Position numbers and translations under genes: made by a program | The notes under the pieces: generated by a model | What the model was told of the DNA's origin: nothing | What the model saw: only the letters and a program-made list of their open reading frames with translations | Database searches by the model: none | In this document: positions 27,847 to 36,522 of the stretch, piece after piece | How positions within the stretch are numbered: position 1 is the first letter of the stretch | How the letters are laid out: every line of letters begins with the position of its first letter | Source: Psychrobacter sp. LV10R520-6 | GTDB taxonomy: Bacteria; Pseudomonadota; Gammaproteobacteria; Pseudomonadales; Moraxellaceae | Length of the DNA stretch: 64,000 nucleotides | Assembly (NCBI RefSeq): GCF_900182925.1 | Contig: NZ_LT900024.1 | Location: 1,054,001 to 1,118,000, forward strand | Direction of reading: 5' to 3'

Positions 27847-29010
27847 ATGAAAGATACTAACCTCGTACCTCCGGGCAAGCGTCTGTGCATAAGCTGCCTA
27901 TCAAAAACTAAAATATTAAATAATAAGCTATTTAAAAATAAAATTATTGTGTCTGCATTATTGGCTATAAGTTCGGTTGCTATTAGTTCTACGAGTCTAG
28001 CAGCCGCGCCTGTCGAATTTACCAGTCAGGATTGGCAAGTGGTCTGTGATAATACGCGCACTTGCCGACTGGCAGGTTATCAGGCTGAGAACAATAGCGA
28101 GTTCCCTGTATCCGTATTACTTGTACGCCGCGCAGGCGCTAATGCTAGCGTGGACGGCAGAGTTAAGCTTGGCGGTGCTAAAGAGAACTCCTCTAAAGCG
28201 CTAATGCAACTCGGCAACCGTCACCGTATCTCATTATTTATCAATGATAAAAACTTAGGAGAGACTAAGCCCTTCTCAGCGGCTGCTGGTGATGCGGAGC
28301 TCACAGAATCTCAAGTAACTGCGTTGCTTGATGCATTGACCAAATCCAGCAAAATTGAGCTGGTACTGCGTAACTCGCGCTGGCAGCTGTCTGATAGAGG
28401 GGCAACCGCAGTGATGCACAAAGCCGATGAAGCACAAGGCCGTATAGGAGCATCAAGCGCCTTTATTAATAATGAGAGCACCAGTAAATCTAATAACAGT
28501 GTGTTAGCCGTCGAGCCTGCGCCGTCGCTACGTTTGGTCTTACCTGATGCTAGGCCAACGTCCAGTAGCAATAAAAACTTTAGTATAAAAGCATCACAGT
28601 TATCCGCACTACTACAAACGGCAATGAAAGACGCCCGTAATGACTGTCCGAATTTGTCTGACAGCTCACCATGGCGTGTCAGTCGCCTAAATAGCACACA
28701 GCTATTAGCGCAGCACAGTTGCTGGACGGGTGCCTATAATACCGGCACAGGCATATGGGTTCTGAACGACAGTAAACCTTATAAGCCAACTCTGATCACT
28801 ACCAGTGCGACAGATTATAGCAAAGGTAAAATAAGCTCAGTACAAAAAGCTCGCAGTATTGGCGACTGCTTATATAAAATCGATTGGATATGGACTGGCA
28901 ACCGCTTTGCCAAGAGTCATGAAACCACCACTGGACTTTGCCGTATGATTGAGGCGGGCGGCGCATGGCAGATGCCCACTTACGTTTCTAAAGTAAATAC
29001 GTCACCTTAA
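27847..29010 (+). CDS. DUF1176 domain protein, exported
   Basis: A 387-residue exported protein of unknown function. After a basic N-terminal region, a signal segment near residues 35-53 (IVSALLAISSVAISSTSLAAA) leads into the mature start VEFTSQDWQVVCDNTRTCRLAGY, which is typical of DUF1176. Cysteine pairs (VVCDNTRTC, then Cys residues near DCPN and HSCWTG) suggest disulfides in the periplasm. The ATG at 27847 is chosen over the one at 27841 because GTGAG then sits at a normal 8-nt spacing. The C-terminal part ends with GDCLYKIDWIWTGNRF and GLCRMIEAGG. No operon partner is visible. Confidence 0.8.
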   Translation: MKDTNLVPPGKRLCISCLSKTKILNNKLFKNKIIVSALLAISSVAISSTSLAAAPVEFTSQDWQVVCDNTRTCRLAGYQAENNSEFPVSVLLVRRAGANASVDGRVKLGGAKENSSKALMQLGNRHRISLFINDKNLGETKPFSAAAGDAELTESQVTALLDALTKSSKIELVLRNSRWQLSDRGATAVMHKADEAQGRIGASSAFINNESTSKSNNSVLAVEPAPSLRLVLPDARPTSSSNKNFSIKASQLSALLQTAMKDARNDCPNLSDSSPWRVSRLNSTQLLAQHSCWTGAYNTGTGIWVLNDSKPYKPTLITTSATDYSKGKISSVQKARSIGDCLYKIDWIWTGNRFAKSHETTTGLCRMIEAGGAWQMPTYVSKVNTSP

Positions 29011-29089
29011 TTGACTCTAAGCCTATAGGCTGTGTTTCCTTAGAAAATGTTTTCTTGATTTAAATAGTGTGTATCATCCTTTTAATAAA

Positions 29090-29138
29090 GGCAGATAGTA
29101 GCGGTTACTAGTGATATAAGGCTTGTCTGCCGTTTTTT
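29090..29138 (+). terminator. Terminator after the DUF1176 gene
   Basis: GGCAGATA (29090-29097) pairs with TGTCTGCC (29124-29131) around a long loop that can fold further, followed by GTTTTTT. Confidence 0.6.
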
Positions 29139-29666
29139 ATCAGCTATTATCAACCCTAAATATCCAGTCTCTTATAATAAAGTGAAAGCTAGTTGCCGCT
29201 AGCGCTTTTGTTATGCTATACTGCGTCGCCACGTTAGCTTCGACTGACGTGAATTATGAGATTGATAACATCGCCTGCGATTTTGGGTCTAGGATGACTG
29301 AAAGTAATTGTTGCCGATGATTTTGTGTACTTAAATAATCCTATTATTTTTGACTCATATCTTATCTACTAGCCCAACATCATGGCTAGATTGGTTGTTG
29401 TTTCGGATTTATCAGCTTTGGATTTAAGCAAAGATAAATTGCCTATAACAGACAAGGGTAAGACACTCGGCACTACCACCAAAATACGTCAGACAGCACG
29501 CAACACCTTTTATAGAAGTGATACGCTCATTGCAGCCAAACTTCTCATTATTGATACTTTTATTAAGGTTCGATAATTATTAATAAACAGGTGACGTGGT
29601 GAACGGTTATCAGTGGTAGGCATCAAGCTTCTGAATGTACAGCAGCTTATACTACCAAGGCTACTC
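29139..29666 (+). promoter_or_regulatory. Long leader of the DEAD-box helicase gene, with extended -10 promoter
   Basis: 528 bp separate the previous terminator from the helicase ATG. An extended -10 element TG-C-TATACT lies at 29214-29222. If used, the mRNA leader would be about 440 nt. A 64-codon frame at 29382-29576 lies inside it but shows no family signature or good ribosome site. Long structured leaders are known for cold-inducible RNA helicases; that link is inference. Confidence 0.55.
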
Positions 29667-31331
29667 ATGACTGACATCTTATCTACAATCGCATCTCAAA
29701 ACGGTATTATTGAAGACACTAATACCTCAGATAACACTCAAGCGCCTACTACTGACGCTAACACTTCTGAAGAAAAAAAACCCACTTTTACTGACCTGAA
29801 TATTGCCAAACCAATTCTTACTGCGCTTGAACGCAGTGGTTATACCAGCCCAACACCTATCCAAGCACAAGCCATTCCTTTTGCTCTAGCCGGTCGCGAC
29901 TTGTTATTGTCAGCGCAAACAGGTAGTGGTAAAACAGCTGCCTTTGTTATTCCATTGCTAGATCGTTTAAGCCGTGCTACTAGCTTCGATAAAAACACCA
30001 AAGCCCTTATCTTAACGCCAACGCGTGAACTTGCTCAGCAAGTACATGACAGCGTCCGTACTTACTCTAAAGACATGCGTGGTTTGTTCTGCGTGCCTTT
30101 AGTTGGCGGCGCACCATACAACGGTCAGATCACTGCTTTGAAAAAAGGCGTGCAAGTCATTGTAGCGACTCCTGGTCGTTTACTTGACCATATCAATGCC
30201 GGCCGTGTTGATTTATCACAACTAGAAGTATTGGTACTTGACGAAGCGGATCGCATGCTAGACATGGGTTTTGCTGATGATATTAGTGATATTTTAAGAG
30301 CTGCGCCTAGCGATCGTCAAACCATCATGTGTTCTGCGACTTGGGATGGCCCTGTTGGCAAGATCGCCGCAAACTTCACCAAGAATCCTGAGCGCGTTGC
30401 TATCAAAGTAGAATCAGCTCATATCGACGAAAAAGTCTATTACTGTGATGATTTCGATCATAAAAACAGAATTTTAGACAAAGTGGTTTGCCAGCAAGAC
30501 GTAGAACAAGTCATTATCTTTGCTGCAACCAAACGTAGCACTGAAAAACTAGCTAAATCGCTACAAGAAGATGGTCATAAAGCCAGCTTTCTACATGGTG
30601 ACTTACCACAAAGCAAACGTAACCGCATTGTTCAAGATTTACGTAATGGCAAATGCAAAATCTTAGTTGCAACTGACGTAGCTGCTCGTGGTCTTGACGT
30701 GCCAGCACTATCACATGTAATCAACTATGACTTGCCACGCCAAACTGAAGATTACGTCCATCGTATCGGTCGTTGTGGTCGTGCCGGTCGTACTGGTGTG
30801 GCTATTAGCTTATGTAGCATGGATGATCGTCCACAGCTAAACGCTATCAATCGTTATTTAGATCGTAAAATGGAAGTATGTGTCATTGAAGGCATGGAGC
30901 CTAAAAAGACTTATGTTCCTAGCGACAACAAAGGCAACACACGCGGCCGTGGCCGTGGTCGCTCTAATGGCGGCGGTAACGGTCAAGGCCGTGGTCGTTC
31001 AGCGAGTGGTTATGCTGGCAAGCCTAGTGGTAACGGTCAAGGCCGTGGTCGTTCAAGCGATAGCAGCACTGGTACTGGTCAACGCGCTAGCAATGACAGC
31101 GGTTATCAAGGTAAGCCACGTGATTCATCTGGTAAGCCAAATGAGCGTTCAGGTGGCAAGCCGTATCAAGGCAAACGTGCTCCTAGCCGTGGTGACGGCG
31201 CTAGCGCCCCACGCGGTGATCGCGCTGCAACCGGTCGCGGTCGTCCAAGTGGCAGCCAAGGTCGTACTGGTTCAGGTAATGGCGGTGGCCAAGGCCGTCC
31301 AACTGGCGGTAATCGTAACAAAAACTCGTAA
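29667..31331 (+). CDS. DEAD-box ATP-dependent RNA helicase with Gly/Arg-rich tail
   Basis: Unwinds RNA secondary structure, probably in ribosome assembly or mRNA decay in the cold. The motifs run in order: Q motif FTDLNIAKPILTALERSGYTSPTPIQ, Walker A SAQTGSGKT, PTRELAQQ, DEAD in VLDEADRMLDMGFADD, CSATWDG, then ARGLD and HRIGRCGRAGR. After about residue 410 the protein changes to a disordered basic tail with repeated GRGRGRS, NGQGRGRS and GGKPYQGK units, suited to RNA binding. The ATG at 29667 has AAGG six nt upstream and is preferred over a GTG at 29613. RhlE- or CsdA-like; the exact group is not certain. Confidence 0.92.
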   Translation: MTDILSTIASQNGIIEDTNTSDNTQAPTTDANTSEEKKPTFTDLNIAKPILTALERSGYTSPTPIQAQAIPFALAGRDLLLSAQTGSGKTAAFVIPLLDRLSRATSFDKNTKALILTPTRELAQQVHDSVRTYSKDMRGLFCVPLVGGAPYNGQITALKKGVQVIVATPGRLLDHINAGRVDLSQLEVLVLDEADRMLDMGFADDISDILRAAPSDRQTIMCSATWDGPVGKIAANFTKNPERVAIKVESAHIDEKVYYCDDFDHKNRILDKVVCQQDVEQVIIFAATKRSTEKLAKSLQEDGHKASFLHGDLPQSKRNRIVQDLRNGKCKILVATDVAARGLDVPALSHVINYDLPRQTEDYVHRIGRCGRAGRTGVAISLCSMDDRPQLNAINRYLDRKMEVCVIEGMEPKKTYVPSDNKGNTRGRGRGRSNGGGNGQGRGRSASGYAGKPSGNGQGRGRSSDSSTGTGQRASNDSGYQGKPRDSSGKPNERSGGKPYQGKRAPSRGDGASAPRGDRAATGRGRPSGSQGRTGSGNGGGQGRPTGGNRNKNS

Positions 31332-31344
31332 TAAGCTGGCATTG

Positions 31345-31369
31345 GATGGCTAGGAAAATCCTAGCCATC
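31345..31369 (+). other. Perfect hairpin directly after the helicase gene
   Basis: GATGGCTAGG, loop AAAAT, CCTAGCCATC: a 10-bp stem starting 13 nt after the stop, without a T run. It precedes the true terminator by about 30 nt and may protect the mRNA 3' end. Confidence 0.6.
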
Positions 31370-31398
31370 TGAATTGCTAACAAAGAGTTCGAAATAAG

Positions 31399-31429
31399 AA
31401 AAGCCAGATACTTGTTATCTGGCTTTTTT
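31399..31429 (+). terminator. Terminator after the DEAD-box gene
   Basis: AAAAGCCAGATA (31399-31410) and TATCTGGCTTTT (31416-31427) form a perfect 12-bp stem with a 5-nt loop and a T run. Confidence 0.9.
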
Positions 31430-31600
31430 GTGTCTTATACATTTGAATATAGTTCTTAACTTTAAGTGCAATGCTACAAAAGCTCTATCATTAATTATGA
31501 TTCATAATAATTAATACAACATAAATGCCTGCTTGCGCGTGGTTTTAGCCTTGTCTATACTGGCCTATTTTTATAATCTGTTACGATTCGGAGCCATGCG

Positions 31601-32860
31601 ATGCTCGCCATCTCTCATTTAGCTATTGCTCAATTAAAGGTAGACAGCTTGCCAGTAGCGTTTGGTATCATCATGGCCGTCATTGGCTTGGTGTTCTATA
31701 CCCAAGGTCTGCCGGGTAAGTTTTGGCGACGTTTTTATGCGGTGTTGCCGGGTATTGTGCTGTGCTGCTTTATACCCGCGACGCTAAACAGTCTTGGCGT
31801 GTTTGCTGATGGTATCGGCTCGCAGATATATGGCTTTACCGCGACCTATCTGTTGCCAGCAAGTTTACTGCTGATGACCTTATCTATGGATGTGCCTAAG
31901 ATTTTAGGTCTAGGGTGGAAAGCCATTGCTATGTTTGTCGCCGCAAGCGTTGCTATTGTTATTAGCGGACCGATTAGTTTGGGGCTGGCTAAATGGGTAT
32001 CGCCAGAGATGTTTACCGATGATACGCTATGGCGCGGATTTTCAGCGGTTGCCGGCAGTTGGGTTGGCGGAGCGGCGAACCAAGCGGCCATGAAGGAGCT
32101 GTTTGGAGTCAGTGATGATTTGTTCGGTATGATGATATTGGTTGATACCACTAATGCTTCATTGTGGTTACTCGCAATATTAGTCATGGCCAAGCATAGC
32201 GATAAAATTGACCGTTTCTTAAAGGCGGATACCAGCAGTATTGATAAAGTAATCGCCGCCGTTGAAAGCTATGAGCGCGATCATGCACGTCCAGCCACCT
32301 TAAATGATTTGATGGTGATGTTTGGACTGTGTTTCGCGATGGTAGGATTGGCGCATTTTGCTGGTGGGCAGATTGCTGGATTTTTTGCGCCCTATGATTG
32401 GGCAGTACAATATAGCTTTGCCAGCTCTTTCTTTTGGATGGTGGTGATTATCACCTTATTAGGCGTGGGCTTTTCCTTTACTAAGATACGACGTTTGGAT
32501 CATGTTGGCGCGTCCAAAATCGGTACGGTATTTATTTTTATTTTGATTGCCGCTATCGGTATGCAGATTAACCTAGCAGGTATAGTCTCACAGTGGCGTC
32601 TGTTGCTGATTGGTTTGGTATGGATGAGCATTCATATAATGATTATATTTATAGTCGCCAGAATCATTCGCGCACCATTTTTCTTCTTAGCTGTAGGCTC
32701 TAATGCCAATACCGGTGGTGCATCTTCAGCCCCGATTGTCGCCACCGCTTTTCACCCGTCATTAGCACCAGTGGGTGTATTTTTAGGGATTTTGGGTTAT
32801 GCGATGGGCACGATAGGCGGCTATATCAGTACTCAGTTGATGCGTCTGGTAGTGACTTGA
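31601..32860 (+). CDS. DUF819 family integral membrane protein
   Basis: A 419-residue inner-membrane protein with about ten to eleven hydrophobic segments. Family features include the early FYTQGLPGKFWRRFYAVLPG, LLPASLLLMTLSMDVPKIL, the Gly-rich AVAGSWVGGAANQAA and the late GSNANTGGASSAPIVA. The two halves look like an inverted-repeat transporter, but no substrate is established for the family. GGAG lies before the ATG. It stands alone, downstream of the helicase terminator. Confidence 0.85.
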   Translation: MLAISHLAIAQLKVDSLPVAFGIIMAVIGLVFYTQGLPGKFWRRFYAVLPGIVLCCFIPATLNSLGVFADGIGSQIYGFTATYLLPASLLLMTLSMDVPKILGLGWKAIAMFVAASVAIVISGPISLGLAKWVSPEMFTDDTLWRGFSAVAGSWVGGAANQAAMKELFGVSDDLFGMMILVDTTNASLWLLAILVMAKHSDKIDRFLKADTSSIDKVIAAVESYERDHARPATLNDLMVMFGLCFAMVGLAHFAGGQIAGFFAPYDWAVQYSFASSFFWMVVIITLLGVGFSFTKIRRLDHVGASKIGTVFIFILIAAIGMQINLAGIVSQWRLLLIGLVWMSIHIMIIFIVARIIRAPFFFLAVGSNANTGGASSAPIVATAFHPSLAPVGVFLGILGYAMGTIGGYISTQLMRLVVT

Positions 32861-33010
32861 CCTTAATAAAGCAGCATAGGTAACGCGCTATAAATATTGT
32901 CCAAAACCTTAAAATAGCTACGGTGTTAACTGCGCTTAATGTCATGTACTCTCTATAGAGTTAAGCAATAGTCGGTCAATACCAACTCTGTATAAGTAAA
33001 GGACGAATAA

Positions 33011-34021
33011 ATGAAAGTTACTAGAAATGATGAAACTGCTGAAAACTCGAAAATAGAGATATATAAATTAGCAGATGGCCAGTCTGATATCCGTGTACAT
33101 ATCGAAAATGATAGTGTTTGGCTAAACCGCCAGCAACTATCAGAGTTGTTTGACCGCGATGTAAAAACGCTGGGTAAGCATATTAATAATGTGTTTAAAG
33201 AGGGTGAGCTAGATAAAAAGGCAGTTGTCGCAAAATTTGCGACAACTGCCACGGATGGTAAAACCTATCAGGTTGAGCACTATAACCTTGACGTCATCAT
33301 CTCAGTTGGCTATCGAGTAAAGTCACCGCGCGGTACCCAGTTTCGTATTTGGGCAACCCAGCGCTTACGCGAATATTTGGTGCAAGGCTACACTCTAAAT
33401 CAACAGCGATTTGATAAAAATTCTGCCGAATTACAACAAGCCTTAAACTTAATTAAAAAAACCGCCCAAAGCCCTGAACTGAATACTGACGAAGGCCGAG
33501 GTTTGGTTGAGATTATCAGCCGTTATACGCAGACTTTTTTATGGCTACAACGCTATGATGAAGGCTTGTTAGATGATCCAGCGGGGCAGTTTGGCGGCGT
33601 GTTACCCAGTCCGACTGAAGCTATGGCAGCCTTGAATAATTTAAAATCACAGCTTATGTCTCGTGGTGAGGCGACAGAACTGTTTGCTCAGCCTCGTGGC
33701 GACGGTTTGGCTAGTGTGCTCGGAAACTTAGAGCAAACGGTCTTTGGCGAGCCTGCGTATCCTACTATCGAGAGTAAAGCGGCGCATTTACTATACTTTA
33801 TGGTAAAAAACCACCCTTTTACAGATGGCAATAAACGCAGCGGTGCTTTTTTATTCGTAGATTTTTTGCATCGTAATGGTCGATTGCTCAATGACCAAGG
33901 CGACATGGTTATTAATAATACTGGCCTTGCAGCCTTAACCTTATTGGTCGCTGAGTCTGATCCCAACCAAAAAGAGACCTTAATTAAACTTATCATGAAT
34001 ATGCTGTCATTAGAGGTCTAA
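33011..34021 (+). CDS. RhuM-type N-terminal domain fused to a Fic/DOC domain
   Basis: A 336-residue accessory protein. The N-terminal half (about residues 15-150) is the virulence-RhuM type domain, with DGQSDIRVHIENDSVWLNRQ, then QLSELFDRDVKTLGKHINN and DVIISVGYRVKSPRGTQFRIWAT. The C-terminal half carries the Fic core HPFTDGNKRSGAFLFVDFL, with catalytic His268 and Arg276, so it probably transfers AMP or a similar group to a target. No S/T-xxx-E-G/N inhibitory motif was found by eye, and no small antitoxin gene is adjacent. It stands at the edge of a region of gene decay, which fits a mobile or defensive role. Confidence 0.85.
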   Translation: MKVTRNDETAENSKIEIYKLADGQSDIRVHIENDSVWLNRQQLSELFDRDVKTLGKHINNVFKEGELDKKAVVAKFATTATDGKTYQVEHYNLDVIISVGYRVKSPRGTQFRIWATQRLREYLVQGYTLNQQRFDKNSAELQQALNLIKKTAQSPELNTDEGRGLVEIISRYTQTFLWLQRYDEGLLDDPAGQFGGVLPSPTEAMAALNNLKSQLMSRGEATELFAQPRGDGLASVLGNLEQTVFGEPAYPTIESKAAHLLYFMVKNHPFTDGNKRSGAFLFVDFLHRNGRLLNDQGDMVINNTGLAALTLLVAESDPNQKETLIKLIMNMLSLEV

Positions 34022-34064
34022 GCAGGAAGTAGTCTCAAATAAGTCCTGTTTTTGCCTCCTATGT

Positions 34065-34190
34065 TTATTTGAGTATCTGCTCGATAATTTCACAAACCTT
34101 GTTAACATCGTCAGTATTGGTTCGCCAATTGACAAAAGACGTACGAATGCCGTGCTTGCCAGCTAAAATTGTAGGGGTCATAAATACTTT
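34065..34190 (-). pseudogene. 3' remnant of a PLP-dependent decarboxylase gene
   Basis: The minus strand reads SKVFMTPTILAGKHGIRTSF, then VNWRTNTDDV, then NKVCEIIEQILK and a stop. This matches the C-terminus of group II PLP decarboxylases, which end in a TPTxLxGxxxxRxxxxNWRTTxxDV pattern. About 42 codons remain. Upstream the frame hits a stop and the sequence changes to the DUF2855 remnant, so the rest of the gene is gone. Confidence 0.6.
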
Positions 34191-34239
34191 GGAGCGAACA
34201 GTATTATCTTACCTAACGAAGCCCATAACTAAGACGTTA

Positions 34240-34647
34240 TCAGGAGGCATGGGAGAGCGTTAAGTCAGGTGGTAGCTCTGCACGATGGGCACTGCCGTCT
34301 ATCAAGCTCGCTGATGTAACCCTCGTAGGTTTTATGACTAACTCATTGGCCGGCGGGAAATAGCCAAACAGTCGTTCGCCGATTGGCAGCTCGTTACTAT
34401 TTTATTCGATCACATCAGCAAAATCCCATACCGGAATAATCCCCCATTTTTGCGCCTCGTCGCCATTCGGCGGGAAAAACTGCCAATATTTTAATTGATC
34501 GCCCATTACCGCATAAGTAATATTGTTGGCGGTAAAGGCAAAACGGTCAACTTTGGCTAATACTTCGTTATCGCTAATGGTGTTTACCGGTGTTTCTACT
34601 AAGCGATGTTGGGTTATATCTGCTTTATTGGTTTGAAACTCTTGCAT
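34240..34647 (-). pseudogene. Truncated DUF2855 gene with an internal stop
   Basis: From a good start (AAGGAAAGAG before the ATG) the frame encodes 81 residues ending GIIPVWDFADVIE and then a TAA at 34402. After that stop the same frame continues to look coding: LPIGERLFGYFPPANELVIK and SLIDGSAHRAELPPDL, then a second stop at 34240. DUF2855 proteins of about 350 residues contain exactly this order of motifs. The gene is therefore both interrupted and cut off at its 3' end, where it abuts the decarboxylase remnant. Confidence 0.75.
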
Positions 34648-34726
34648 ATCTCTTTCCTTGAGACTTGGGTTGGGCGTCCAGCCGTATTAATTCAAAACTA
34701 TCTAATAACTGACTAAAAGCTATGAA

Positions 34727-34761
34727 GATAAATTAGCAAAGTTAATGATAGTGCTGTGTAA
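34727..34761 (+). repeat. 35-bp direct repeat, left copy
   Basis: Matches 35967-36001 at 31 of 35 positions. The shared 3' half is TGATAGTGCTGTGTAA and the shared 5' part is GATAAATTA. The two copies flank the methylase remnant and mtfA. Confidence 0.75.
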
Positions 34762-34858
34762 TGTGATGTGATGAAAAATCGGCTATTGTCTGAAAAAAGG
34801 ACATAACTCAACAACGTCACTAGGTTATGATACGCTTATAACAATTTAACTCGATCAT

Positions 34859-34975
34859 TTGACTGAAAGTAATGTCACCAATTATGTCAATAAAATCGTC
34901 CAACGGAGCACAGAAAGTTACACCTCTGAGCACACCTTTCGTAAAGAGCTAGAAAACCTTATTAATTCGGTCTAA
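34859..34975 (+). pseudogene. Possible N-terminal remnant of a DNA methyltransferase gene
   Basis: A 38-codon frame reads VTNYVNKIVQRSTESYTSEH then TFRKELENLINSV and stops. The T-S-E-H-T-F-R-x-x-L-x-x-L pattern resembles the opening of type I/IIG restriction-modification methylases. It opens with TTG, not ATG, and nothing after the stop continues the family. It lies just upstream of mtfA. A remnant of a lost restriction-modification gene is plausible but the stretch is short. Confidence 0.4.
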
Positions 34976-35002
34976 ATATCAACATTAGAGGAAAAACAGA
35001 AC

Positions 35003-35758
35003 ATGTTCAGCATGATAAAAGACTGGCGCGAGCAGCGTGTATTGGACAACAGCGAATTTACCAATGCCGACTGGATGCAAGCTGCCGAGCGCATTGTGAT
35101 ACTTGATAGGCTGAACGAGGATGAGATGAGCCGCCTGTTTGAACTGGCAACTTTATTTTTGGACGACAAATCTATTAACGGAGCTCAAGGCTTTGTAATC
35201 ACCGATAAGGTAAGACAGTCCATTGCCTTGCAAGCCTGTCTGCCTATTTTACACCTAAGCCTTGAATGGTACGCTGGCTGGTCATCAATCATCATCTATC
35301 CCGGTTCATACACCAGCGAAAGCACCACCGTAGACGAGTTCGGTATCGTCCATGAAGGTCACCAACATCGTAGCGGTGAAGCATGGCTTCGAGGTCCCGT
35401 CATTCTTTCATGGAAGGATGCCAAACATTCAGGCGAGCGTGATGGTCACAATGTCGTCATTCACGAATTTGTTCACAAACTCGACATGCTCAATGGTCGA
35501 GCCAATGGCTTTCCACCAATGCAACCCGATATGAATCCTACTAGGTGGACCGAGACAATGGAACGCGGGTTCACTGATTTTCAGAAACATCGCAAGGCGG
35601 GGTTAGATCGTTATGGTGCTACCAATCCGGCTGAGTTTTTTGCCGTTCTCAGTGAAGTGTTCTTTGAAACACCTCAGAAGCTGGTGGACGCTTATCCTGA
35701 GATTTACGAAATCATGGTGAAGTTTTTTCTTCAGGATCCGCTAGGATCGAAATCGTAA
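35003..35758 (+). CDS. mtfA: Zinc-dependent peptidase MtfA (M90 family)
   Basis: A 251-residue cytosolic metallopeptidase. The zinc motif HEFVHKLD has His154 and His158, with the downstream NPAEFFAVLSEVFFETP giving the third ligand Glu region. E. coli MtfA is about 265 residues and acts with the glucose repressor Mlc; whether that holds here is unknown. GAGG lies 12 nt before the ATG. It is an apparently intact gene between two decayed regions, with direct repeats on both sides and its own terminator. Confidence 0.9.
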   Translation: MFSMIKDWREQRVLDNSEFTNADWMQAAERIVILDRLNEDEMSRLFELATLFLDDKSINGAQGFVITDKVRQSIALQACLPILHLSLEWYAGWSSIIIYPGSYTSESTTVDEFGIVHEGHQHRSGEAWLRGPVILSWKDAKHSGERDGHNVVIHEFVHKLDMLNGRANGFPPMQPDMNPTRWTETMERGFTDFQKHRKAGLDRYGATNPAEFFAVLSEVFFETPQKLVDAYPEIYEIMVKFFLQDPLGSKS

Positions 35759-35802
35759 GCTCATGATGTAGGCTTCATAAGATATGGAATAGCAGCAAGT
35801 AA

Positions 35803-35845
35803 AAAGGGCAGTGCATCCATTAAATGACGTACTGCCCTTTTTTTT
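35803..35845 (+). terminator. Terminator after mtfA
   Basis: AAAGGGCAGT (35803-35812) pairs with ACTGCCCTTT (35831-35840), 10 bp, followed by a long T run. Confidence 0.88.
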
Positions 35846-35966
35846 GATAATTTACTGATTAACTACTGATTAATCAAAGCTTTAAACCGTCCATTGGTCA
35901 TTGATAATAGCGATCAGATAACGCTTACCTTGATATCAGTTTTATTATACTAAATAGCATAATAAG

Positions 35967-36001
35967 GATAAATTATCAAAATTTGTGATAGTGCTGTGTA
36001 A
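35967..36001 (+). repeat. 35-bp direct repeat, right copy
   Basis: Second copy of the element at 34727-34761 (31 of 35 identical), 1240 bp downstream in the same orientation. The remainder of 35846-36122 holds no gene that I can see. Confidence 0.75.
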
Positions 36002-36122
36002 ACTATTGTTTTTAGCCCTTAAACCTACCTAATACGATAATGCAGCAAATTGATGAGGTAAACATGGTGTAACGAGTGATAACAATCATAAAGTTGGAGC
36101 TTGAGAGTCTATAGAGGTCGCT

Positions 36123-36522
36123 ATGCAAAAGTTGGGATTACTTACACTGACGCTAATAATGGGGCTGGTAGCCACCAGTACTGCCACAGCAGATATAGTT
36201 GAGCCGTTGCAGCCGAATTCCGCCATAATACGGTAACCAAGATCTACGAGCAGTCATGCAACTTGAGCGAGATTACTTCGATAAAGAGCAAATGTCCTGT
36301 CATATCGGTTACGACGTCTTATGGAATTCTCAAGACCCTGGTTATGAGCAAGACAAGCAGTTTTCAATGACCACGCAAGGATTGGTTGAAGTTAGTTTAG
36401 CGCACGGCAGTAAGGTTTATTACGATTTGTTCTGTGATGATGCTGATTGCCAAGTGACAGATGTTATTTTGGATGACGAAGGCAGTTCATTAAAAGATTA
36501 TTTAATGGAGGCTTGTGGTTAA
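36123..36522 (+). pseudogene. Small exported protein broken by a frameshift
   Basis: A start at 36123 with GAGG upstream encodes a classic signal peptide (MQKLGLLTLTLIMGLV then ATSTATA) and runs PLQPNSAII before stopping at 36234. The next frame continues from TAC at 36229 as YGNQDLRAVMQLERDYFDKE and then MSCHIGYDVLW, ending at 36522 with YLMEACG. Removing one A in the ATAATA stretch near 36227 would join them into one exported protein of about 132 residues. Four cysteines in the mature part suggest two disulfides. The family is not recognised. Without the upstream part, the ATG at 36256 would give an 88-residue protein lacking a signal. Confidence 0.65.

Noticed and set aside
29382..29576. 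64-codon frame in the leader of the helicase gene
   Set aside because: No good ribosome site and no similarity that I recognise. A regulatory leader is the simpler view.
35953..35983. Second dif-like word (TAGCATAATAAGGATAAATTA)
   Set aside because: Only part of the XerC arm matches, and the XerD arm does not fit TTATGTTAAA.
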